Shown: in pieces, positions 1 to 6,078 of the stretch
Layout: the number at the start of each line of letters is the position of its first letter
How positions within the stretch are numbered: the stretch's first letter is position 1
Assembly (NCBI GenBank): GCA_904501795.1
Contig: CAJGCK010000022.1
Location: 1 to 18,179, forward strand
Length of the DNA stretch: 18,179 bases
DNA from: an uncultured Clostridia bacterium
GTDB taxonomy: Bacteria > Bacillota > Clostridia > Christensenellales > Borkfalkiaceae
Direction: 5' to 3'
The notes under the pieces: model-generated
The model's database searches: none
The model's input: only the letters and a program-made list of their open reading frames with translations
What the model was told of the DNA's origin: nothing
Made by a program: the position numbers and the translations under genes

Positions 1-10
1 AATGTTTTTG

Positions 11-75
11 CGTGGTTTTCGCTAATATCTACGCTTTCTCCAATATATAGCGTAAATCAAAAACCTTTAACCACG
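11..75. other. Nested inverted repeats at the left edge, function unknown
   Basis: The first 80 bases contain no ORF I can support. Two inverted repeats are nested: CGTGGTT (11-17) with AACCACG (69-75), and inside it TACGCT (30-35) with AGCGTA (49-54). This could be the 5' leader of a minus-strand gene beyond the window edge, or chance. The inner arms are short and the loops long, so the structure is weak. No known riboswitch family was recognised. Confidence 0.25.
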
Positions 76-86
76 ATAAATAGAAA

Positions 87-112
87 AAAGTGGCGATTTT
101 TTCCGCCACTTT
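87..112 (-). terminator. Intrinsic terminator after the ruvX-DUF1292 operon
   Basis: Arms AAAGTGGCG (87-95) and CGCCACTTT (104-112) pair perfectly around an 8-base loop. On the minus strand the stem is followed by a T-rich run, as expected for the end of the ruvX/DUF1292 transcript, whose last stop codon lies at 132. Confidence 0.85.
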
Positions 113-131
113 CTTTGTAATCTTTCTTTAA

Positions 132-509
132 TTACTCTCCATCAGGTTCTAAACTTGCTGCTTCTTCGGCAAGTTCGTCTTCTTCAAGAACACGACAAAA
201 CTCTTCGAACACTTCGTCAAGTAGCGCTTCGTCGTCGATAGGCAAAAGATCTGCCGTTTCTTCATCGTCGCCACTGAGTTCGAATATAACCAAATCGTCT
301 TCGCTAAGCCCGTCGATTTCTTCCGCAGGCTCGAACGCAGAATAGTTTTTACCCTTGTATTCTATCGTTCCTACGAAAAAGAATTTTAATTTTTTTCCGT
401 CGTCGGTGGTAAGTTCTACGATATCTTCGTCACAAGAACAATCGTCACCACAAGTACATTCTTCGCCTTCACAACCGCAAGTGCAATTTTTCTTTTCTAA
501 TTCGCTCAT
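132..509 (-). CDS. DUF1292 family protein (YrzB-like) with an N-terminal cysteine cluster
   Basis: This 125-residue acidic protein belongs to the DUF1292/YrzB family, judged by the segment around residues 30-95 (VELTTDDGKKLKF, then an acidic region with FELSGDDEE) and by its position directly after ruvX, an arrangement typical of Firmicutes. The molecular function of the family is not known. The N-terminus (residues 8-27) carries seven cysteines at 9, 11, 13, 18, 20, 24 and 26 in CxC spacing, ahead of the DUF1292 core. It resembles a small metal-binding tail, but metal binding is inference. The C-terminus is rich in Glu and Asp. A GGAG ribosome site lies just upstream of the ATG, 28 bases after the ruvX stop, so it is cotranscribed with ruvX and ends at the terminator at 87-112. 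Confidence 0.85.
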   Translation of the reverse strand: MSELEKKNCTCGCEGEECTCGDDCSCDEDIVELTTDDGKKLKFFFVGTIEYKGKNYSAFEPAEEIDGLSEDDLVIFELSGDDEETADLLPIDDEALLDEVFEEFCRVLEEDELAEEAASLEPDGE

Positions 510-537
510 TTTTTATCTCCTTTTTATTGTTTTTTAA

Positions 538-954
538 TTATTTGTTTTTTTGGTTTAGAAATCCGTTCAATATTTCAACCGCAGCCAAACTGTCTACCAT
601 TTGCTTTCGCTCTTGCCTACTTTTGCCTTGGGCTATCAGTATTTCTTCCGCTTCACAAGTAGAACATCTCTCGTCTACGGCAAAAATTTCACAATCTAGC
701 GTTTCTCTTAGTTTATCAATAAAAAACTGCGCCTTTTGAGTTTGTATTGAAGCCGTTCCGTCAAAATTAACGGGTAGCCCGCAAACGATAGCCGTTGCCG
801 ACTTTTCCTTAAAATAGGCGGATATCTTCTCCAAATCTTTTTTAAGATTTTGCCTATGATACGTCTCAACCGGCAATGCATAGGTATTAAACGGGTCTGA
901 AACGGCAACTCCTATCCTTTTGTCGCCTATGTCTAAACACAAAAATCTTTCCAC
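538..954 (-). CDS. ruvX: Putative pre-16S rRNA nuclease / Holliday junction resolvase homologue RuvX (YqgF)
   Basis: The 138-residue product has the RNase H-like YqgF fold at normal family length. Visible acidic active-site positions are Asp8 in LDIGDKRIG, the DERCST motif with Asp94-Glu95, and Asp121 in VDSLAAVEIL. The segment CGLPVN (58-63) matches the conserved GLP motif. Family members take part in maturing the 5' end of 16S rRNA and were earlier proposed to be Holliday junction resolvases. The start is GTG at 954. The TATAAT of the upstream promoter ends only seven bases before it and there is no ribosome binding site, so the mRNA appears leaderless. DUF1292 follows on the same transcript. 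Confidence 0.93.
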   Translation of the reverse strand: MERFLCLDIGDKRIGVAVSDPFNTYALPVETYHRQNLKKDLEKISAYFKEKSATAIVCGLPVNFDGTASIQTQKAQFFIDKLRETLDCEIFAVDERCSTCEAEEILIAQGKSRQERKQMVDSLAAVEILNGFLNQKNK

Positions 955-960
955 TCGTTT

Positions 961-989
961 ATTATACCACTATTTAACTTTTTTTACAA
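961..989 (-). promoter_or_regulatory. Promoter of ruvX
   Basis: On the minus strand TTGTAA (984-989) is followed by a 17-base spacer and TATAAT (961-966), with an extended TGG before the -10 box. Transcription is predicted to start on the GTG codon of ruvX at 954. Confidence 0.75.
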
Positions 990-992
990 TAT

Positions 993-1024
993 AAAAAGGC
1001 AAGTTTTTTTAACTCGCCTTTTTT
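993..1024 (-). terminator. Terminator after the zinc-ribbon membrane protein gene
   Basis: Arms AAAAGGCAAGTT and AACTCGCCTTTT pair with one mismatch around a short T-rich loop, followed on the minus strand by a T run. It separates the gene at 1043-1384 from the ruvX promoter. Confidence 0.8.
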
Positions 1025-1042
1025 AATTTTATTCAGTTTTCT

Positions 1043-1384
1043 TTACATCATATAACCTAGCAACGCTAAATATTTGATAATTTCCGCCCATAACACGATT
1101 ACCAAAACAACCGTTACTATCATCATTATAACAAAAGTCCACAACCAACCCTTTATGAAAGTTTTTCTTTCGTAAGTGTTCGACGGGTAAATTAATAGTC
1201 CTATAACAAGCCCTATTAGTCCAAGAAAGAAACTCAATAGAACACCAACCACCGTCTTTGACTGCATCTCTCTCGACACCGAACTTTCGTTGTAATATTT
1301 TACGCTTTTAGACAAATCTTCACCGCAAAATACACACTTCTCGCTTCCTTCGGGATTATTCTTCCCGCATTTTGTACAATACAT
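1043..1384 (-). CDS. Small zinc-ribbon membrane protein, function unknown
   Basis: This 113-residue protein starts with a zinc-ribbon: CTKCG (Cys3, Cys6) and CVFCG (Cys17, Cys20), the common zinc_ribbon_2-type N-terminus. A polar linker follows, then two hydrophobic segments at about 43-66 and 77-107, the second long enough for one or two spans. The zinc finger is predicted to sit in the cytoplasm. No catalytic motif is visible and the function is not known. The gene has a strong AGGAGG ribosome site eight bases before the ATG and a perfect TTGACA-17-TATAAT promoter whose spacer is a palindrome. It is divergent from a small HTH regulator that probably represses it through that palindrome. Such strong expression signals under tight control suggest an inducible membrane or stress response, but that is inference. 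Confidence 0.8.
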   Translation of the reverse strand: MYCTKCGKNNPEGSEKCVFCGEDLSKSVKYYNESSVSREMQSKTVVGVLLSFFLGLIGLVIGLLIYPSNTYERKTFIKGWLWTFVIMMIVTVVLVIVLWAEIIKYLALLGYMM

Positions 1385-1413
1385 TTTTTCTTCCTCCTAA
1401 GTAGTATAGTTAG

Positions 1414-1442
1414 ATTATATACCAAATTTTTTGGTATGTCAA
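1414..1442 (-). promoter_or_regulatory. Perfect consensus promoter of the zinc-ribbon gene
   Basis: On the minus strand TTGACA (1437-1442), a spacer of exactly 17 bases (1420-1436) and TATAAT (1414-1419) match the vegetative sigma consensus at all twelve positions. The whole spacer is the palindromic operator O1, so a bound repressor would sit between the -35 and -10 boxes. Confidence 0.9.
1420..1436. promoter_or_regulatory. Operator O1, 17-bp palindrome inside the promoter spacer
   Basis: TACCAAA and TTTGGTA are separated by three bases (7+3+7). It shares the core ACCAAA-N3-TTTGGT with O2, 29 bases away centre to centre. The likely ligand is the HTH protein encoded at 1476-1676. Confidence 0.75.
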
Positions 1443-1448
1443 CATTTT

Positions 1449-1465
1449 AACCAAAGAATTTGGTA
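1449..1465. promoter_or_regulatory. Operator O2, palindrome over the xre promoter region
   Basis: The core ACCAAA-GAA-TTTGGT (1450-1464) matches O1. It overlaps the candidate -10 box TAAAAT (1464-1469) of the plus-strand HTH gene, which suggests autorepression. Confidence 0.7.
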
Positions 1466-1475
1466 AAATAATAAT

Positions 1476-1676
1476 ATGCAGGAAATAAGATTTGCGGAAA
1501 ATTTAAAAAATTTTAGAGTGAGCAAAAATCTAACGCAAAAGCAACTTGCAAACGAGCTAGGTGTTGATCAAAGAACGGTAAGCGCCTGGGAAAAAGGGGT
1601 TTGCGAGCCGAGTTTTACGTTGCTTAACAAACTTTGCGAAATATTTGAAGAAGATTTTAACGGGTTATTGACCTGA
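1476..1676 (+). CDS. Small XRE/Cro-C1-type transcriptional regulator
   Basis: This 66-residue protein is almost entirely one Cro/C1-type helix-turn-helix domain: residues 9-62 contain NLTQKQLANELGVDQRTVSAWEKG, split as helix 2 (QKQLANELG) and recognition helix (QRTVSAWEKG), then the family's closing helices. It has no effector or dimerisation domain beyond the HTH, so it probably acts as a simple dimeric repressor. It is divergent from the zinc-ribbon membrane protein, and two near-identical palindromes lie in the 91-base gap, the obvious binding sites. No ribosome binding site precedes the ATG. An in-frame TAA at 1464 rules out a longer start, and TAAAAT seven bases upstream places transcription on the ATG, so the mRNA is probably leaderless. 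A terminator follows directly. Confidence 0.9.
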   Translation: MQEIRFAENLKNFRVSKNLTQKQLANELGVDQRTVSAWEKGVCEPSFTLLNKLCEIFEEDFNGLLT

Positions 1677-1681
1677 AAACG

Positions 1682-1707
1682 AAAACGGCGAGAAATCTCG
1701 CCGTTTT
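1682..1707. terminator. Bidirectional terminator between the xre gene and the isc operon
   Basis: A 12-bp perfect stem (1682-1693 with 1696-1707, AAAACGGCGAGA / TCTCGCCGTTTT) is followed on the plus strand by seven Ts. On the minus strand a TTTTCGTTTT stretch follows, so it can also end the isc operon transcript. Confidence 0.85.
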
Positions 1708-1708
1708 T

Positions 1709-1867
1709 TTAGTCGTTATTTTTTTGTTTTTTGCTTACTTCGTTAAGTTTGTCTTTAATTTGGTCTTGTCCGTCACGCACCATCTGTCTTGCTTTTGCCG
1801 AATTAGTCGCTAAAAGCGCGCCACCAAACATACCGAGTATTATTCCGCATAAAAACTTATCGTCCAT
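1709..1867 (-). CDS. Small YtxH-like protein, 52 residues
   Basis: Read from the minus strand: ATG at 1865-1867, stop TAA at 1709-1711. The peptide begins MDDKFLCGIILGMFGGALLA, a short glycine-rich hydrophobic segment, and ends in a charged amphipathic tail with QDQIKDKLNEVSKKQ. This glycine-rich transmembrane stretch followed by a helical charged tail is the layout of small YtxH-type proteins, whose role is not known. A very strong GGGAGGAGG ribosome site supports translation. A CCC-GAAA-GGG mini-hairpin lies directly before the ribosome site. It lies 51 bases after iscU on the same strand with no terminator between, so it may ride on the isc transcript. The stop codon touches the terminator at 1682-1707. 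Confidence 0.75.
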   Translation of the reverse strand: MDDKFLCGIILGMFGGALLATNSAKARQMVRDGQDQIKDKLNEVSKKQKNND

Positions 1868-1918
1868 AAACCCCTCCTCCCTTTCGGGTTAAAATTATTA
1901 TGGGCGAATTTTGTAATT

Positions 1919-2290
1919 TTATGCCTGTTTTTTAGATTTATAGTCTTCTATTGCCTTTTTTATGGCTTCTTCCGCCAAAACGGAGCAGTGAATTTTTTGA
2001 GACGGTAAACCGCCTAAGCATTCTACTACTTTTTTGTTGGTTACTTTTAGCGCTTCGTCAACGCTCATACCTATAATCATATCGGTTGCGGTTGAACTTG
2101 ACGCAATAGCCGCCGCACAACCAAAAGTTTTAAATTTTGCGTCGACTATAATATCGTTTTCTATTTTAAGTGAAATTTGCATTATATCGCCACAACTTGC
2201 GTTACCAACGGTTCCCATACCGCTTGCATTTTCTATTTCACCAACGTTCTTAGGGTTTCTAAACGCTTCCATTACCTTTTCGCTATACAT
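1919..2290 (-). CDS. iscU: Fe-S cluster assembly scaffold IscU/NifU N-domain type
   Basis: The 123-residue protein is a full-length IscU-type scaffold on which Fe-S clusters are built from sulfur supplied by the cysteine desulfurase. The three ligand cysteines are visible: Cys33 in ASCGD with the neighbouring Asp35, Cys58 in FGCAAA, and Cys102 in KIHCSVLAEEA. An additional Cys91 sits in the ECLGGLPSQK segment common in Firmicutes forms. It lacks the LPPVK chaperone-binding motif of enterobacterial IscU, having LPSQK instead, and no hscAB genes are in the window. The gene overlaps the end of iscS by eight bases and has an AAGGAGA ribosome site inside iscS, so the two are translationally linked. 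Confidence 0.95.
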   Translation of the reverse strand: MYSEKVMEAFRNPKNVGEIENASGMGTVGNASCGDIMQISLKIENDIIVDAKFKTFGCAAAIASSSTATDMIIGMSVDEALKVTNKKVVECLGGLPSQKIHCSVLAEEAIKKAIEDYKSKKQA

Positions 2291-3467
2291 ATTTTATCTC
2301 TCCTTGTGCCTTAAATAGCGGTGACATTTCTCTAAGTCGTTTAACCGCCGTCTTTATCGTTTCTACCGCATAATCTATTTCTTCTATCGTGTTGTGTTTA
2401 CCAAACGTAAACCTTATCGACCCGTGCGCCAACGCTTCGGGAACACCTATCGCAAGTAACACGTGCGATGGTTCTAACGAGCCCGACGAACAAGCCGAGC
2501 CTGAAGATACCGCTATCCCCGCCAAGTCCAAACTGAACAGTATCGATTCGCCTTCGATAAACTCAAACGAAAAATCGGCGTTAGCAGGTAGCCTTTTTTC
2601 TCTGTGCCCGTTAAGTTTAACGAACGGAACCTCGCTCATAACTCGGTCTATAAACCTATCCCTTAGTCCTTTTACGTATTCAAAATTCTTTTCACGCTCT
2701 TCGACCGCTAACTCAAACGCCTTTGCAAATCCTACCACGCCCGCAACGTAAGTCGTTCCGCCACGTTTCATACGTTCTTGATGTCCGCCGGTTAGAATAC
2801 TGTTAATTTTAACTCCGTTTCTAACGTATAACGCTCCTACGCCTTTCGGGCCGTATATCTTGTGAGAACTCATACTCATTAAATCAACGCCGAGTTCTTT
2901 AACGTCCGTTTCCAAAACGCCCGCCGTTTGCACTGCATCTGTAAAAGCAAACGCGCCGACTTCATGCGCCATTTTTGCTATTTCTTTTATTGGTTGAATA
3001 GTGCCTATCTCATTATTCGCCATCATACACCCAACCAAAATAGTGCCTGGTGTTAGAATAGTTTTTAAATGATTTAAATCTACAAGCCCGTCTTTGTCCA
3101 CTTGCATATATTCAACCACGAAACCTTCTTTTACTAGCTCTTTCGCAGTCGAAAGCATCGCCGCGTGTTCTATCGGGCTAATTATTATTTTGTTGCCTTT
3201 GTTTTTATTCGCGCGCGCTATTCCTTTTAACGCCCAGTTATCCGCTTCCGTTCCACCTGCAGTAAAATATACTTCGTTTGGTTTTGCGTTGATTATTTTA
3301 GCAATAGTATCTCTCGCTTTATCCACGCCTTTTACCGCTTCTCTACCGAAATAGTGTTGGCTGTTGGGGTTGCCGAATATCTCGGTAAAATATGGCAACA
3401 TTTCTTGCATAACTCGTTCGTCTACCGGGGTGGTCGCCGCATGATCAAAATATATATGTTTTTCCAT
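2283..3467 (-). CDS. iscS: Cysteine desulfurase IscS/NifS
   Basis: The 394-residue enzyme is a class V aminotransferase-fold cysteine desulfurase that takes sulfur from cysteine, giving alanine and an enzyme persulfide for Fe-S assembly. Key parts are in place: YFDHAATTP at the N-terminus, His101 stacking on PLP, Asp177 and Gln180 (TDAVQ), the PLP lysine Lys203 in SSHKIYGPKGVG, and the catalytic Cys326 in the loop SSGSACSSGS before LEPSHVL. The long catalytic loop is the group I (IscS/NifS) pattern. It follows iscR with a one-base gap and overlaps iscU, forming a compact iscR-iscS-iscU operon. The C-terminus continues about 50 residues past the last core motif, as in IscS proteins. Confidence 0.96.
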   Translation of the reverse strand: MEKHIYFDHAATTPVDERVMQEMLPYFTEIFGNPNSQHYFGREAVKGVDKARDTIAKIINAKPNEVYFTAGGTEADNWALKGIARANKNKGNKIIISPIEHAAMLSTAKELVKEGFVVEYMQVDKDGLVDLNHLKTILTPGTILVGCMMANNEIGTIQPIKEIAKMAHEVGAFAFTDAVQTAGVLETDVKELGVDLMSMSSHKIYGPKGVGALYVRNGVKINSILTGGHQERMKRGGTTYVAGVVGFAKAFELAVEEREKNFEYVKGLRDRFIDRVMSEVPFVKLNGHREKRLPANADFSFEFIEGESILFSLDLAGIAVSSGSACSSGSLEPSHVLLAIGVPEALAHGSIRFTFGKHNTIEEIDYAVETIKTAVKRLREMSPLFKAQGEIKYV

Positions 3468-3468
3468 T

Positions 3469-3870
3469 TTAGTCTATTTCTCCGTTTAACATTTGCTCTA
3501 AAGTCATCGAGTCTAACACTTGGTTTATACCCCTATATAACTTCTTCCATACCGCGCTAGAAGGACAACACTTACATTTTCCGCCCTTGGTTACGCACTC
3601 AATTATTTCCATATCATCTTCTAATGCTCGCACTATTTCGCCAATAGTTATTTCTTTTGGCGAACGACACAGTGCATATCCACCGGAAACACCCCTTTCC
3701 GCCGACACCACGTTCCGCTTAGACAACATTCGCATTATCTTTTCTATGTATTTACCCGAAACGCCTATGGTCGATTCTAGCATCGTTGCCGATATCAATG
3801 AATCGGGATAATTCCTTGCCAAAACGTGACACGCCATTAACCCATAGTGCGTTTTAGAAGATAATTTCAT
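3469..3870 (-). CDS. iscR: Rrf2-family regulator, IscR-like
   Basis: The 133-residue protein is a winged-helix Rrf2 regulator. The N-terminus MKLSSKTHYGL and the segment VSGKYIEKIMRMLSKRNVVSAERGVSGGY (split here as helix and wing, residues 37-65) are family hallmarks. Possible cluster ligands are Cys92, Cys99, Cys101 and Cys102 (ECVTKGGKCKCC), comparable to the three-cysteine Fe-S site of IscR. Location ahead of iscS-iscU supports an Fe-S sensor, rather than a cysteine regulator such as CymR. The reading frame is open for 56 codons further upstream, but the ATG at 3870 is preceded by GGAG and matches the family's start. The upstream part runs through the promoter and a terminator, so it is not coding. 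A perfect palindrome overlaps its transcription start, suggesting autoregulation. Confidence 0.92.
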   Translation of the reverse strand: MKLSSKTHYGLMACHVLARNYPDSLISATMLESTIGVSGKYIEKIMRMLSKRNVVSAERGVSGGYALCRSPKEITIGEIVRALEDDMEIIECVTKGGKCKCCPSSAVWKKLYRGINQVLDSMTLEQMLNGEID

Positions 3871-3880
3871 CTTTTTCTCC

Positions 3881-3909
3881 TTAATTGCAACCAAATCGGT
3901 TGCAATTAA
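3881..3909. promoter_or_regulatory. Candidate IscR operator, 29-bp perfect palindrome
   Basis: TTAATTGCAACC (3881-3892) and GGTTGCAATTAA (3898-3909) are perfect 12-base arms separated by five bases. The site covers the predicted transcription start of iscR and abuts the ribosome binding site, so binding would block initiation. The sequence differs from the E. coli IscR type 1 and type 2 sites as I remember them. Confidence 0.8.
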
Positions 3910-3910
3910 T

Positions 3911-3939
3911 ATTATAAATACAATGCATATATAAGTCAA
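3911..3939 (-). promoter_or_regulatory. Promoter of the iscR operon
   Basis: On the minus strand TTGACT (3934-3939), a 17-base spacer and TATAAT (3911-3916) form a near-perfect promoter. Start of transcription is predicted near 3904, inside the palindrome. Confidence 0.88.
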
Positions 3940-3946
3940 ATAAAAT

Positions 3947-3977
3947 AAACACGGAAAAAAAGAATTTTTCCGTGTTT
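3947..3977. terminator. Terminator between the ZIP gene and iscR
   Basis: A 13-bp perfect stem, AAACACGGAAAAA with TTTTTCCGTGTTT, has a five-base loop and is followed on the minus strand by a T-rich tract. It ends the transcript of the ZIP transporter before the iscR promoter. Confidence 0.8.
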
Positions 3978-4001
3978 GATAAAAATTGTTTTCTTTTTGA
4001 A

Positions 4002-4757
4002 TTAGCCGAGTAGCACGTCGAACACAAGCATAAAGCAAAAGCCAATAAGAAGCGCGAAAGTTGCGCCACGTTGACCGCCGTGAGCGTGTGTTTCAGGTAT
4101 CATTTCGTCGCTTATAACGTACAACATTGTTCCGCCGGCAAATGCAAGAGCAAAAGGCAAAATAGCCGTAGAAATACTAACTGCAAAGTAGCCCAAAAGA
4201 GTACCTATTACTTCGACCACACCCGTCAACGAAGCGTATAAAAAGGTTCGTTTTTTACTTATCCCCGCAAGTAGCATGGGCGCTATTATTACTATGCCTT
4301 CGGGTATGTTTTGAAAGGCTATACCGCCCGCTATAACAAGCGCGTTATTCACGTTGCCCGTGCCAAAACCTACGCCCGCCGCGATACCTTCTGGTAAGTT
4401 GTGTATAGCTATTGCAAAAACGAACAACAATACCTTAGAAGCGCGAGTGTTTTTTGCGTGATCTTCCGTTTCTATGCCAACGAATTTGTGTAGGTGCGGA
4501 ACGGCTTTATCAACCAAATATAATACTATCGCGCCCGCAAGCACGCCTATAACCATATAAAGTATGCCGTACTGCCCGCCGTATTCAATAGAAGGCTGAA
4601 TTAAACCAAAGACTGCCGCACTAAGCATTATACCCGCAGAAAACGACATTATTATATCGCTAAACTTATGCGAAATATTTTTAAACAAAAAACCTATGCA
4701 CACGCCTATCAAGGTGGCGCATCCAACGCCGAAAGCGGTTAATAAAACTATTTCCAT
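4002..4757 (-). CDS. ZIP family metal transporter (GufA-like)
   Basis: The 251-residue membrane protein has about eight hydrophobic segments and the two ZIP signature metal sites: HNLPEG at 119-124 in helix 4 and QNIPEG at 149-154 in helix 5, with a further Glu182 in helix 6. A short His-containing loop (DKAVPHLHK, 83-91, then EDHAK) lies before the signature helices, and a DEMIPETHAHG segment (217-227) before the last helix. This arrangement fits the GufA branch of ZIP proteins, which move divalent metals such as zinc, usually inwards. The exact metal cannot be read from the sequence. It is a single-gene unit with its own promoter and terminator. Confidence 0.93.
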   Translation of the reverse strand: MEIVLLTAFGVGCATLIGVCIGFLFKNISHKFSDIIMSFSAGIMLSAAVFGLIQPSIEYGGQYGILYMVIGVLAGAIVLYLVDKAVPHLHKFVGIETEDHAKNTRASKVLLFVFAIAIHNLPEGIAAGVGFGTGNVNNALVIAGGIAFQNIPEGIVIIAPMLLAGISKKRTFLYASLTGVVEVIGTLLGYFAVSISTAILPFALAFAGGTMLYVISDEMIPETHAHGGQRGATFALLIGFCFMLVFDVLLG

Positions 4758-4773
4758 TACTATCCTCTCACTT

Positions 4774-4801
4774 ATTTTAGCATAAAATTTTTCGTTGTCA
4801 A
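4774..4801 (-). promoter_or_regulatory. Promoter of the ZIP transporter gene
   Basis: On the minus strand TTGACA (4796-4801), a 16-base spacer and TAAAAT (4774-4779) with an extended TGC before the -10 box. No zinc-regulator palindrome was seen across it. Confidence 0.85.
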
Positions 4802-4825
4802 AGGGTTTTGTAATTTTTATATAAA

Positions 4826-4851
4826 ATAGCGCCGTGTTTTTTCGGCGCTAT
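4826..4851. terminator. Terminator after the oxoamine synthase gene
   Basis: ATAGCGCCG (4826-4834) pairs with CGGCGCTAT (4843-4851) around an eight-base loop, four bases past the stop codon at 4856. On the minus strand it is followed by TTTTATATAAAA. A T run on the plus-strand side makes it potentially bidirectional. Confidence 0.85.
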
Positions 4852-4855
4852 GTTT

Positions 4856-6043
4856 TTAGTTTATATTCTCTACTTCTTTCAAAACTTGTTTTATTTTAGA
4901 CAATGCTATATCCATTTGCTCCGTAGTATGCGTTGCGGTATAACTCGTTCTAATTAGGCTTTGCCCTACGGGTGTTGCGGGAGACACAACGGGGTTTACG
5001 TACACACCGCGCTCGAACAACAGTTTACAAGCGGTGAAAGTTCGCTCGTCACTATACGTATATATAGGAATTATAGGCGTTTGGCTTTCTATTATGTCAA
5101 CCCCTTCTCTCTTTAAGCCTTGGCGCATATAACTGCTTATATCCCTTAGTTTTTGCACTCGCTCAGGTTCTCTAATAAGTATTTCCAGCGCCTTTCTTGC
5201 GCACGCAACCGAAGCTGGTGTTATTGACGCGCAAAAAATAAACGGGCGTGAAACGTGGCGTACGTATTCGCAAACTTCTTTGCTAGACGCCATATAACCG
5301 CCTATACTAGCAAGCGATTTTGAAAACGTGCCCATATAAATATCAACTTCATCTTCTAAACCAAAATGTTCTGCCGTGCCTCTACCGTGTTTACCAAGTA
5401 CGCCTAAGCCGTGAGCATCGTCTACCATAACGCGCGCACCGTATTTTTTAGCAAGCGCTACTATTTCGGGCAACTTACATATGTCGCCACCCATACTAAA
5501 CACGCCGTCGGTTACGATAAGAATACCCGAAACGCTCGTATCGATTTGTTGAAGCCTACTCTCTAAGTCTTGCATATCCGAGTGGTTGTACCTTACCATT
5601 TTCGCAAAAGAAAGTCTACACCCGTCGTAAATACTTGCGTGATTTTCTTTATCGCATAAAATATAGTCGTTTCTACCGGCTATGGCGCTTATTATTCCAA
5701 GATTGCTTTGGAACCCCGTTGAAAAGGTTACCGCGTCTTCTTTTTTTAAAAATTCGGCAAGTTCTTTTTCTAATAAAACGTGAGTGTCTAAAGTGCCGTT
5801 TAAAAATCTACTACCCGAACAGCCCGAACCGTATTTTTCAAGCGCTTTTACACCCGCTTCGATAACTTCGGGATGAGAAGTTAAGCCAAGATAGTTATTA
5901 GAGCCTATCATTATAATGTCTTTGCCTTCCATTACAACTTGCGGACCTTGTTTAGATGAAAGAGTGTGAAAATAGGGATAAATATCTAATTCTTTTGCCC
6001 TTTTCACGTTCTCTAAACCAGAACATTTTTTGAATAAATCCAT
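4856..6043 (-). CDS. PLP-dependent alpha-oxoamine synthase, serine palmitoyltransferase-like
   Basis: The 395-residue enzyme belongs to the alpha-oxoamine synthase family, which condenses an amino acid with an acyl-CoA (KBL with glycine and acetyl-CoA, BioF with alanine and pimeloyl-CoA, SPT with serine and palmitoyl-CoA). Seen here: GSNNYLGL (47-54), GSGCSGSRFLNGT (72-84), NHAS with His135, DDAHGLG with Asp208 and His211, and the PLP lysine Lys242 in GTFSKSLASIGGY. The N-terminal segment IYPYFHTLSSKQGP and the C-terminal YVNPVVSPATPVG resemble, from memory, Bacteroidetes serine palmitoyltransferases more than KBL or BioF. No biotin gene or threonine dehydrogenase is adjacent, and it forms a single-gene unit, so the substrate is unresolved. 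A generic annotation as KBL or BioF should be treated with care. An AGGAG ribosome site lies about ten bases before the ATG. Confidence 0.88.
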   Translation of the reverse strand: MDLFKKCSGLENVKRAKELDIYPYFHTLSSKQGPQVVMEGKDIIMIGSNNYLGLTSHPEVIEAGVKALEKYGSGCSGSRFLNGTLDTHVLLEKELAEFLKKEDAVTFSTGFQSNLGIISAIAGRNDYILCDKENHASIYDGCRLSFAKMVRYNHSDMQDLESRLQQIDTSVSGILIVTDGVFSMGGDICKLPEIVALAKKYGARVMVDDAHGLGVLGKHGRGTAEHFGLEDEVDIYMGTFSKSLASIGGYMASSKEVCEYVRHVSRPFIFCASITPASVACARKALEILIREPERVQKLRDISSYMRQGLKREGVDIIESQTPIIPIYTYSDERTFTACKLLFERGVYVNPVVSPATPVGQSLIRTSYTATHTTEQMDIALSKIKQVLKEVENIN

Positions 6044-6078
6044 TATAATACTTTCTCCTAAAAAGTTAATACTGAAAA

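Noticed and set aside
3871..4038. N-terminal extension of the Rrf2 protein with a hydrophobic segment
   Set aside because: This stretch contains a terminator, the promoter and the operator, and the ATG at 3870 has a proper ribosome site and the family's usual N-terminus.
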